Part shown: in pieces, positions 1 through 6,194 of the stretch | Position numbering within the stretch: position 1 is the stretch's first letter | Layout of the letters: each line of letters begins with the position of its first letter | Assembly (NCBI GenBank): GCA_037444005.1 | Contig: JBBING010000060.1 | Span: 1-13,623, forward strand | DNA from: DATLZC01 sp037444005 | GTDB taxonomy: Bacteria; Chloroflexota; Dehalococcoidia; DSTF01; JACRBR01 | Length of the DNA stretch: 13,623 nt | Direction of reading: 5' to 3' | The notes under the pieces: generated by a model | What the model was told of the DNA's origin: nothing | Seen by the model: the letters and a program-made list of their open reading frames with translations, nothing else | The model's database searches: none | Program-made: the position numbers and the translations under genes

Positions 1-35
1 GGGTTCTGAGGCATCGCCTCCCCTTGGGTAACCAT
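1..35 (-). CDS. Possible start of a further minus-strand gene (partial, very uncertain)
   Basis: On the minus strand an open frame begins at ATG 35-33 (reading M-V-T-Q-G-E-A-M-P-Q-N) and runs off the left edge without a stop. A second in-frame ATG at 14-12 is preceded by an AAGGGGAGG purine stretch that could serve as a Shine-Dalgarno, although its end lies very close to the codon. The frame starts 32-55 nt after the stop of the GT87 gene, which would suit the next gene of one transcript. Only about 11 codons are visible, so this could easily be chance. I cannot assign a function. Confidence 0.15.
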   Translation of the reverse strand, partial: MVTQGEAMPQN

Positions 36-67
36 CACTTTTGAGGCATTACGCGTCGCGCGCGGTT

Positions 68-1813
68 CTACCGGCCCCGGTTGCGGCGCCACTCCTCGTA
101 GCCTTTGACGCGGTTGGTGGGAAGCGGCGTGAACTCGAGCTTCAGGGACGATCCCCGCTCGGCCGGCCGGATGACTACTTCCCCAATCAGGTCGAGGTCG
201 CCGGTCACGGAGTAGCGGAGGGCGCGGAGGCGCGCGCCGTCCGGCCGGCTCTCGTCCATGACGATCTCCCAGTTGCCGTCGTTCAAGCGGCGCTTGATGA
301 CGCCCGCCACCTCGCCCGCGGGCGCCGGCGCCGTCCATTCGACGCGATACGGCAGCAGCTCGCCCCTGCCGGCGTCCTCGATGGACGCCTGGGGCGGGGC
401 CGGGAAGTCGTACGGCAGCGCCCGCAGCACCGCGTCCCTGGCGAAGGGGTCGGGGCGGAATGGCCCGCTTTGACTGACGAACGCGGACAGCAGATACCCG
501 GCCGCAACCGAGCCCGCCGCGAGCGCCGCCCACCCCGCCCGGCGTCTCCACGGGTGCGACACTGCGCGCTCTCGGAGGATCGCGCGCAGACGCTCCCGGG
601 CGGGCGCGGCGACGATCGCCGCAACGCCGGCGGCCGGGCTCGCGGCCGCGGCCTCGCGCCGGCCGGCGATCGCGAGGATGAACACCGTGAGCAGAGCCGC
701 TGGCTGGATCCAGTACAACCCGTACGTTTCCGCGGCGGCGAACATGTCGCTCGCCGGGAACGGAGTCGCCTTCTGCGTGGCCGCGGCCGCGATAGCGCCG
801 CCCACAAGGATGACGGGCTTGAGCCAGGACGGCCGCAGCTCAGAGCGCAGGAGGAGGGCACCGGGAACGGCGATGAGGCACCAGTTGTAGAAGGTGCTGT
901 ACGGCACGAGCAGCAGCATGCCGAGCGCGGCTGCCGTCTTCGCAGCGGCAGGCGTGCCCTTCCACCACACGACGATCACAGAGGCGAGGCTGAGCGCCAT
1001 GAGGTCAGCGGTGAGCAGTGGGTTGGGCTCGACCCCTGCGCTGATGAGGAAGCCCTGCCACGAGTACTGCCACGCCTGCTGCGTGCCCGTGAGGAGGCCG
1101 CTCTGATCGAGCTGCGCCTGTGGCAGGCCGCGGAGCTGGGTGAGCAAGCCGTCGAACCCCACGACAGCGATCCCTGCCGTCGTGAGCGCGGCAAACACCA
1201 GTCCGACGCCCGCGAGCGCGCGCCAGCGTCGCGTCCACAGCAGGTGCAACAACAGGACCGGAAGGTACTGGGGCTTGAGCACCATCGCGCCGAACAGAAC
1301 GCCCGCGATCACGGGCCTGCGGTCCACGAGCAGCAGGCCGCCCAGCGCCAGGAGCGCCAGTACGGGCGTGAAGTGCCCGATGCGCAGCACCCACTGCGTT
1401 TGCGGAAGCGCGACCACGCCGAGGACCACCGCCGTCTTGGCCGGCAGCGACCGAGCTCCCCGCTGCGCCAGGTACGCCACGCCCAGCATTGCGGCGAAGT
1501 TCACCGCCACATAGACCTGGTACGCCGTCCGCATGTCCAGCCAGGTCAGCGACTTCATCAGGAAGGCGATGCCGACGTTGTACTGTCCCGTCGGCGCGCC
1601 CGCCTTCGAGTCCAGGTAGAACATGTCGAAGTCGCTGTAGCCGAAGCGGTCGGGGTCCCACCACTTCCGCACGGTGTCGGGCATCCACGCCGCGAGCGTC
1701 ATCAGCTCCACGCCGATGGCGGCGAACAGGAGCCCGGTCACGAGAGCCGGCGCCATCGGGCGCAGACGCTCCGACAGCGCATGTGGGCGGGGAACGGAGA
1801 GAGCGAGCGTCAC
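68..1813 (-). CDS. GT87 (DUF2029)-like polytopic membrane glycosyltransferase with extra C-terminal domain
   Basis: This 581-aa protein is probably a polyprenyl-phosphate-sugar-dependent glycosyltransferase acting on the outer face of the cytoplasmic membrane. Seen: an N-terminal membrane segment (about 22-43), an acidic loop with SDFDMFYLD (60-68) and several further hydrophobic segments (about 100-116, 125-136, 147-163, 166-192, 198-220, 268-284, 293-321, 331-344, 369-384). The motif LKPQY (179-183) lies before RRW and is typical of GT87/PimE-like enzymes. A last hydrophobic segment (about 426-446) leads into a soluble tail of about 130 residues (450-581), rich in beta-like stretches, that I do not recognise. 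The start is GTG at 1813, chosen because AAAGGAGA lies 5 nt upstream. It is divergent from the priming transferase gene. GT-C fold membership is secure from topology and motif; donor and acceptor are unknown. A Wzy-like polymerase is a weaker alternative. Confidence 0.8.
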   Translation of the reverse strand: MTLALSVPRPHALSERLRPMAPALVTGLLFAAIGVELMTLAAWMPDTVRKWWDPDRFGYSDFDMFYLDSKAGAPTGQYNVGIAFLMKSLTWLDMRTAYQVYVAVNFAAMLGVAYLAQRGARSLPAKTAVVLGVVALPQTQWVLRIGHFTPVLALLALGGLLLVDRRPVIAGVLFGAMVLKPQYLPVLLLHLLWTRRWRALAGVGLVFAALTTAGIAVVGFDGLLTQLRGLPQAQLDQSGLLTGTQQAWQYSWQGFLISAGVEPNPLLTADLMALSLASVIVVWWKGTPAAAKTAAALGMLLLVPYSTFYNWCLIAVPGALLLRSELRPSWLKPVILVGGAIAAAATQKATPFPASDMFAAAETYGLYWIQPAALLTVFILAIAGRREAAAASPAAGVAAIVAAPARERLRAILRERAVSHPWRRRAGWAALAAGSVAAGYLLSAFVSQSGPFRPDPFARDAVLRALPYDFPAPPQASIEDAGRGELLPYRVEWTAPAPAGEVAGVIKRRLNDGNWEIVMDESRPDGARLRALRYSVTGDLDLIGEVVIRPAERGSSLKLEFTPLPTNRVKGYEEWRRNRGR

Positions 1814-1818
1814 GAACG

Positions 1819-1826
1819 TCTCCTTT
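1819..1826 (-). promoter_or_regulatory. Ribosome-binding site of the GT87 gene
   Basis: The minus strand reads AAAGGAGA, ending 5 nt before the GTG start at 1813-1811. It is a near-ideal Shine-Dalgarno and is the main reason for choosing this GTG start; no ATG with comparable support lies nearby. Confidence 0.75.
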
Positions 1827-1854
1827 CCTTCGGGCGACGGACGGACGCATCATC

Positions 1855-1870
1855 GCTCGCCTCCGCGAGC
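1855..1870. repeat. Small hairpin in the GT87 leader
   Basis: A perfect 6-bp inverted repeat (GCTCGC / GCGAGC) with a 4-nt loop lies 41 nt upstream of the GT87 start. It has no T-run, so it is not a canonical intrinsic terminator. In DNA this GC-rich such hairpins arise by chance, and a regulatory role is only a possibility. Confidence 0.3.
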
Positions 1871-1904
1871 CGCGGCGACCGGTGAAGCGCCGCAACCTCG
1901 CGCG

Positions 1905-1920
1905 CCGATTCCCCGATTCC
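1905..1920. repeat. Perfect tandem duplication of an 8-bp unit (CCGATTCC x2)
   Basis: CCGATTCC occurs twice with no gap at 1905-1912 and 1913-1920, in the middle of the divergent intergenic region. It could be a replication-slippage product or a paired binding site. No function can be read from the sequence. Confidence 0.5.
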
Positions 1921-1932
1921 TCCGGGCGACGA

Positions 1933-1942
1933 ACGTCGACGT
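1933..1942. promoter_or_regulatory. 10-bp perfect palindrome (ACGTCGACGT), possible operator
   Basis: ACGTCGACGT is a perfect dyad between the two divergent genes, 13 bp beyond the tandem 8-bp duplication. Its place in a divergent control region makes a dimeric regulator site conceivable. CG-rich palindromes of this size are common by chance in such DNA, so this is a low-confidence call. Confidence 0.2.
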
Positions 1943-2000
1943 ACAGGAAGGCGGCCCCCTTTCTCCGTGCGCGCGGCCCCGCGCATCAGGGAACCGCCCG

Positions 2001-2031
2001 ATGCCACGCTCCCGGCCGCGCTTCCTAGAAT
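2001..2031 (+). promoter_or_regulatory. Candidate sigma-70-like promoter of the priming transferase / GT4 unit
   Basis: TAGAAT at 2026-2031 matches the TATAAT -10 consensus at 5 of 6 positions and stands out in a GC-rich region. A weak -35 candidate, ATGCCA at 2001-2006 (4 of 6 to TTGACA), lies 19 bp upstream. Transcription would begin near 2038 and leave a leader of about 40 nt carrying the AGGAGG site. The -10 box is persuasive; the -35 is not. Confidence 0.4.
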
Positions 2032-2063
2032 CGGCGGCGAGCTCGCGAGAGCGCGGACCCGGG

Positions 2064-2069
2064 AGGAGG
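2064..2069 (+). promoter_or_regulatory. Ribosome-binding site of the phosphoglycosyl transferase gene
   Basis: A perfect AGGAGG ends 7 nt before the ATG at 2077, which fixes the start of the plus-strand two-gene unit. Confidence 0.8.
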
Positions 2070-2076
2070 CGTCAGG

Positions 2077-2799
2077 ATGACCATTCGCCCCGCTGCGGAG
2101 AGCCGGGCGCGCGCGGCAAGACCGGACGCGCCGCGGCCATGGGACGCCGCGCCACGCTGGGAAGCAGACGCGCCGGCGCTCGCGCCACCGCGGACTCTGT
2201 ATGTCCGCTTCGGCAAACGCGCGCTCGACCTTGCGCTGGGCAGCGTCCTGCTGGTCCTGAGCCTGCCGATCATTGCAGTGGCCGCGCTCGCCGTGGTCGT
2301 GACCTCGGGCTGGCCGGCGTTTTACGGCGCGCGCCGCCTGGGCCGGGACGGCCGGCCGTTCACCATGTGGAAGCTCCGGACCATGCGCCCCGACGCCGAA
2401 GAGTGGCTCGAGCGGCTGGTCCGAGAGGACGGTGCGCTCGCCCTCGAGCTGAAGACACGGCAGAAGCTCGCCCACGACCCCAGGGTCACGCTCGTCGGCA
2501 AGCTGCTCCGCCGCGCCAGCGTCGACGAGCTCCCGCAGCTCTGGAACGTCGTCCGCGGCGACATGAGCCTCGTCGGGCCGCGCCCCTACCTCCGCCGCGA
2601 CCTCTCGGAAGCCGACGAGGACATCCTCGTGGTCCGCCCCGGGATGACCGGACCCTGGCAGGTCGGCGGCCGGCACCGGCTGCCGCCTTCGACCCGCGTA
2701 GCGCTGGACCGGGACTACGTACGGACGTTGAGCTTCGCGCGCGACCTGCGTCTCCTGCTGCTGACCATCCGGCCGCTGGTGCGGCTCGACGGCGTATGA
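2077..2799 (+). CDS. Monotopic phosphoglycosyl transferase (bacterial sugar transferase, short form)
   Basis: This 240-aa membrane enzyme transfers a sugar-1-phosphate from a nucleotide sugar to undecaprenyl phosphate, the priming step of exopolysaccharide or O-antigen assembly on the cytoplasmic face. Seen: a variable Ala/Arg/Pro-rich N-terminus (1-42); KRALDLALGS with one hydrophobic re-entrant segment (about 47-76); FTMWKLRTM (95-103); the DELPQLWN block with the Asp150-Glu151 pair expected to be catalytic; GDMSLVGPRP (161-170); RPGMTGPWQVGGR (187-199); and DRDYVR (211-216). It lacks the extra N-terminal helices of long WcaJ/WbaP forms and so resembles the ExoY/PglC short class. ATG 2077 follows AGGAGG. 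Its stop overlaps the next start (ATGA, 2796-2799). The sugar cannot be read from the sequence; hexose and N-acetylhexosamine both occur in the family. Confidence 0.92.
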   Translation: MTIRPAAESRARAARPDAPRPWDAAPRWEADAPALAPPRTLYVRFGKRALDLALGSVLLVLSLPIIAVAALAVVVTSGWPAFYGARRLGRDGRPFTMWKLRTMRPDAEEWLERLVREDGALALELKTRQKLAHDPRVTLVGKLLRRASVDELPQLWNVVRGDMSLVGPRPYLRRDLSEADEDILVVRPGMTGPWQVGGRHRLPPSTRVALDRDYVRTLSFARDLRLLLLTIRPLVRLDGV

Positions 2800-4028
2800 G
2801 GGTCGCGCTCGTTTCCGTGAATTTCTGGCCCGAGGTGGCCGGTATCGGCCCCTACGCGCGAGCCTACGCGGACCTCCTCTACGCGGCCGGCCACAACGTC
2901 CTCGCGATCACGTCGCGGCCCCACTATCCCGAGTGGCGTGTCCGCGACAGCGACGACACGCGCCTTCCCTACCCTGTGCGCCGGCTCCATCACTACATTC
3001 CGGCGCGGCCCAGCGCTCTCCGGCGCATGGCGTTCGAGCTGTCGTTCGGGGCCGCGGTCTGGCGCGCCCTGCGAGCGGTCGGCGCGTTCGACCTGGCGCT
3101 GGCCGTCTCGCCGTCGCTGGCGGGCGCGGCCGCCGCGGCCCGCGTCGCCAGCGCCCGTGGCGTCCCGCTCGGGCTCATCGTGCAGGACGTGGTGTCAGCG
3201 GCGCCGGAACAAAGCGCGACGGGACGTGCGCTCGCCCGGCCGGCGGCCGTACTGGAGACGTACGCGCTTCGTCAGGCGCGTCTCGTGGGCGTCGTCAGCG
3301 AAGCGTTCACCCCTCGACTCGTGGCGCTCGGTGCCCGACGGGACCGCGTGCGCCTCGTGCGCAACTGGCCGCTTTCGGAGCGTCCCTTCCCACCGCGCGA
3401 CGAAGCCCGGCGCCGCGCTGGCTTCGCCCCGGACGAAGTGGTCTGCGTTCACGCGGGCAATATGGGCGCGAAGCAAGGTCTCGAGACGGCGGTCGAGGCG
3501 GCGGCGCTGGCGGAACGACAGGGCGTCCCCGTCCGGTTCATGCTCATCGGCGACGGCAATCAGCGCGAGCGGCTCCAGCGCATGGCTCGGGACGTCTCGA
3601 CGATCGAGATTCGCCCGCTGCTCCCGGAGCCGAAGCTCTTCGACGCCCTGGCCGGCGCCGATGTCTTGCTGCTGAGTCAGCGGGCGTCGGTGACCGACAT
3701 GGCGCTTCCGAGCAAGCTCACCACCTACGTCAGGTCGGGCACGCCCATCGTCGCGGCGGTGGCCGAAGAGAGCGCGGCCGCGCGTGAGCTCGGTCCGTAC
3801 GGCGCGGCGCTCGTTATCCCTCCCGAGCGGCCGGACGCGCTCGTCGACGCCATCCTCCGCGCCGCCCGCGACCCGGCGCTGCGGGCGTCCCTGCTCGAAG
3901 GCGCGCGCGCCTATCGCGACGCCGCCCTGGCCCGGCCCGCGCTGGAAGCCGCCTTCCTGTCGTTCGTCGCCGAATGCGCCTCCGGGGCGGCCTCTGCGGC
4001 TCCCGCGCCCGTCCCGACCGCGCCGTAG
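2796..4028 (+). CDS. WcaI-like GT4 family glycosyltransferase
   Basis: A 410-aa cytoplasmic GT-B enzyme, probably adding a sugar early in the repeat unit because it is coupled to the priming transferase by an ATGA overlap. Seen: VSVNFWPEVAGIGPYA (7-22) and ITSRPHYPEWRV (38-49), both typical of the colanic-acid WcaI group; an acceptor-domain segment with QDVVSAAPE (130-138); the inter-domain sequence RNWPL (189-193); HAGNMGAKQGLE (219-230) at the start of the nucleotide-sugar domain; IGDGNQRERL (251-260); and LPSKLTTYVRSGTPIVA (304-320). The usual GT4 E-x7-E motif is absent, as the SKL block takes its place in this subgroup. The C-terminal 38 residues or so end in an Ala/Pro tail encoded opposite the end of the convergent methyltransferase gene. 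ATG 2796 is chosen for the overlap and the family N-terminus; the open frame upstream of it is unrelated. Donor sugar unknown. Confidence 0.88.
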   Translation: MRVALVSVNFWPEVAGIGPYARAYADLLYAAGHNVLAITSRPHYPEWRVRDSDDTRLPYPVRRLHHYIPARPSALRRMAFELSFGAAVWRALRAVGAFDLALAVSPSLAGAAAAARVASARGVPLGLIVQDVVSAAPEQSATGRALARPAAVLETYALRQARLVGVVSEAFTPRLVALGARRDRVRLVRNWPLSERPFPPRDEARRRAGFAPDEVVCVHAGNMGAKQGLETAVEAAALAERQGVPVRFMLIGDGNQRERLQRMARDVSTIEIRPLLPEPKLFDALAGADVLLLSQRASVTDMALPSKLTTYVRSGTPIVAAVAEESAAARELGPYGAALVIPPERPDALVDAILRAARDPALRASLLEGARAYRDAALARPALEAAFLSFVAECASGAASAAPAPVPTAP

Positions 4029-4990
4029 TCCCCTCGCGAGGCCGCGTCCCTGACGCCCGTCACCTGCAGCTTGTTCCCCAGGCGCCCGACGGCGACGTTC
4101 ACCGCCGCCACGCCGGCGCGGTACGCCGCGAAGACGCCGCGACGGGACAGGAACGCCATCACCGGGCCCGGGTGGTGCCGGTAGTACAGCGCGTACCGGC
4201 GCGCGGTGACGCGAAAGCCTGCGCGTTCGAGCTCGCGGGCCACGTCCGCGGGCCGCAGCCGCATCACCGGGTTGCCGGCCTCCTCCTCGCGTAGCGCCAG
4301 CCCGAGACGCACGGCGACCCGCGTGACGAACGCATCGGCCGGCTCGTTCACGCTGACTGCCCGACGCGCGACGCGCGCGAGCTCGCGGACGGCGACCAGC
4401 GGGTCGCGCAGGTGGTGCAGGCCATCGTGGACGTAGGCGATGTCGACGCCGCCGCTCCGGACAGGCAATCGCTCGACGTCGCCCACGACGGCCAGATACT
4501 CGAGGCCACGCCGGCGGGCGCGCTCCCGAGCCCGTGCGACGCACCCCAGCGAGATGTCGACGGCGAGGACGCGAGCCCCCGCGCGGGCCAGAAACTCCGC
4601 GTCCATCCCGCTCCCGCAGCAGGCGTCGAGCACAGTGAGACCTCGCAGATCTGGAAGCAGCTCGACACTGCGGCGGAACTTCTCTTCCAACGTCCATCGA
4701 TACGCAGCCGGCGCGCCGTGCGGCCGCTCGATCTCGAACTCCTCGGCCACCCCGCGGTCGTAGTATGCGGCCTGCCCGCGCTTGTGGTCGTGCAGGTGCT
4801 CCAGCTCATCGTGGCCCGCCTCGTAGACCGTACCGGGCGGCAGCAGGATCGGAACGCCATCCCGCACCTCGTACTCGGCGGCGCAGATATCGCACACGAG
4901 ACGTCCCGCGGCCGAACGGAAGCCGCGCAGCCCGCCCTCGCGGCAGGCGGGGCAGGCGAGCAGCGCGATGAGGTCAGCCGGCGCGGGCAT
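3911..4990 (-). CDS. Class I SAM-dependent methyltransferase with N-terminal Trm112-like zinc ribbon
   Basis: A 359-aa protein and the last gene of the nine-gene operon. Seen: an N-terminal zinc ribbon with Cys13-x2-Cys16 and Cys33-x2-Cys36 followed by EVRDGVPILLP (41-51), the Trm112/YcaR-like pattern; a linker; a Rossmann methyltransferase core with motif I VLDACCGSGMD (120-130), the acidic residue in AVDIS (143-147), and motif IV-like DIAYVHDGLHHLRDP (183-197). A basic C-terminal region (about 255-312) is followed by a low-complexity Ala-rich tail (about 321-359). Start ATG 4990 gives the zinc ribbon at the N-terminus and overlaps the preceding glycosyltransferase stop by 17 nt; longer upstream frame is Arg-rich and unlike protein. 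Context suggests methylation of a sugar or lipid-linked intermediate, but the substrate is inferred. The tail is encoded antisense to the plus-strand GT4 gene. Confidence 0.82.
   Translation of the reverse strand: MPAPADLIALLACPACREGGLRGFRSAAGRLVCDICAAEYEVRDGVPILLPPGTVYEAGHDELEHLHDHKRGQAAYYDRGVAEEFEIERPHGAPAAYRWTLEEKFRRSVELLPDLRGLTVLDACCGSGMDAEFLARAGARVLAVDISLGCVARARERARRRGLEYLAVVGDVERLPVRSGGVDIAYVHDGLHHLRDPLVAVRELARVARRAVSVNEPADAFVTRVAVRLGLALREEEAGNPVMRLRPADVARELERAGFRVTARRYALYYRHHPGPVMAFLSRRGVFAAYRAGVAAVNVAVGRLGNKLQVTGVRDAASRGDYGAVGTGAGAAEAAPEAHSATNDRKAASSAGRARAASR
4032..4041. repeat. 10-bp palindrome just after the plus-strand GT4 stop
   Basis: CCTCGCGAGG is a perfect dyad 4 nt after the TAG at 4026-4028 and lies inside the convergent methyltransferase gene. 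It has no loop spacing and no T-run, so I do not call a terminator. No other terminator-like structure is seen in the convergent overlap. Confidence 0.3.
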
Positions 4991-6194
4991 CGCTGTCCAG
5001 CCCTGCGCGAGTGAGCTCGGGCAGCCCCAGCGCCCGCTCGTACAGCGCCGCCCACGCCGGCGCCACCGCGGACCAATCGTAGCGGCGGGCGAACGCCCGG
5101 GCCCTCCGGCCGAGCTCTTCGCGTCGGTGTGGGTCGGCGAGAAGCTCCGAAAGCGCCTCCGCAAAGGCGTCGGGCGTCTGCGGTCGCACCAGCCCGGCGT
5201 CGGCCGCCGCGATCTCCGACGCGAGATTCACCGCGGGCGAGATGACGACCGCCTTGCCCGCCGCCATCGCTTCGACCACCGCGAGTCCGAAGTTCTCGGT
5301 GTGCGACGGCAGCGCCCAGATGTCGGCAGCGGCGAGCGCGGCGCGCTTCTCCTCGCCCGCGAGCATCCCGACGAAGACGACCCGATTGGCGACGCCCTCG
5401 CTGGCCGCGAGCGAGCGCAACCTCGGCGTCAGCCCCTCGTCATCCGGCCCGACGAGCGCGAGAACAGCGTCGGGGCGCTCGCGCGCCGCTCGCGCGAAAG
5501 CGCGGACGAGGATGTCGAGCCCCTTCTTGTGCGAGAGGCGCCCGAGGTTCACCACGACCGGGCCATCGTGTCCGCCGAGGTACCGCTCGCGGAAGGAACG
5601 CCCCGGTGGAAGCCGCTGGAATCTCGTCCATCGGATCCCGTTGGGCGCGACGACCGCGGGAGCGCGAAAGCTCAGGTCGGAGACGAGCCGGGCCTCCTGT
5701 GCTGTGGTGAAGTGGAGCGTCGCAGCGCCGTCGAGCATCCGGCGCTGCCAGAGCAGATCAGTGACCGCCTTCAGCAGACGGCTGCGGCGCCGGAGATGCG
5801 GGTCCAGTGCGCCGTGAGGCGTCACGATGTACGAAACCCCTGCCCGCCGGGCCGCCCGGAACGCGGCGAACTGAGGATACTGGAACAGCATGTGGATGTG
5901 GACGACGTCCACTGAAGGGGCCAGCTCGTCGAGCGCGCGCGTGAGCGCGGGGGAGTAGGCGAGGCGGTACGGCCACCGCGCGGGACACAGGCGCACGTCG
6001 ACCTCGCGCGCGCCTTCGGGCAGGTCTGCATGGGCGACTCGGCGTCCGCTCCACGACGCGGGTTCGGCGAGGTCCGTGGCCACGACCACGCAGTCCCATC
6101 CCAGATCCCGGAGGGCATGAGCCGCCTCGAGCACCGCCACGGGAGGCCCGCCGAACCGGAGCGAGAGCGACGGGAGAACGTGCAGCGCCCTCAT
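4974..6194 (-). CDS. GT4 family glycosyltransferase
   Basis: A 406-aa soluble GT-B enzyme that transfers a sugar from an activated nucleotide donor, presumably to the growing lipid-linked glycan. Seen: N-terminal LHVLPSLSLRFGGPP (4-18), typical of GT4 acceptor domains that begin with a Gly-rich loop; VDVVHIHMLFQ (95-105); IVTPHGALDP (123-132); VVAPNGIRWTRF (181-192) at the domain junction; VVVNLGRLSHKKGLDIL (213-229), the start of the donor domain with the conserved Gly-Arg and Lys-Gly; LVGPDDEG (247-254); PSHTENFGLAVVE (296-308) carrying an intact E300-x7-E308. ATG 6194 overlaps the upstream stop (ATGA). Its own stop lies within the start region of the methyltransferase gene (17-nt overlap). 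All catalytic landmarks are present. Sugar specificity cannot be told. Confidence 0.9.
   Translation of the reverse strand: MRALHVLPSLSLRFGGPPVAVLEAAHALRDLGWDCVVVATDLAEPASWSGRRVAHADLPEGAREVDVRLCPARWPYRLAYSPALTRALDELAPSVDVVHIHMLFQYPQFAAFRAARRAGVSYIVTPHGALDPHLRRRSRLLKAVTDLLWQRRMLDGAATLHFTTAQEARLVSDLSFRAPAVVAPNGIRWTRFQRLPPGRSFRERYLGGHDGPVVVNLGRLSHKKGLDILVRAFARAARERPDAVLALVGPDDEGLTPRLRSLAASEGVANRVVFVGMLAGEEKRAALAAADIWALPSHTENFGLAVVEAMAAGKAVVISPAVNLASEIAAADAGLVRPQTPDAFAEALSELLADPHRREELGRRARAFARRYDWSAVAPAWAALYERALGLPELTRAGLDSDARAG

Noticed and set aside
8..20. Intrinsic terminator after the GT87 gene
   Set aside because: The stem is only 5 bp and no T-run follows on either strand.
41..1885. A 614-codon open frame on the plus strand opposite the GT87 gene
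   Set aside because: It is rich in Arg, His, Gln, Ala and Pro without membrane, domain or family patterns. The minus-strand frame has clear helices, the LKPQY motif and a strong ribosome-binding site. Long antisense frames are expected at this G+C.
4032..4041. Bidirectional terminator at the convergent junction
   Set aside because: A contiguous 10-bp palindrome without loop or T-run, inside the opposite coding sequence; no canonical terminator feature.
3195..4697. A 500-codon minus-strand frame spanning the convergent junction
   Set aside because: Arg-rich with no recognisable motif, and it runs across two well-supported genes on different strands.
4991..5164. Longer start for the zinc-ribbon methyltransferase
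   Set aside because: The extra 58 residues are Arg/Ser/Pro-rich and lie inside the preceding GT4 gene. ATG 4990 places the zinc ribbon at the N-terminus as expected.
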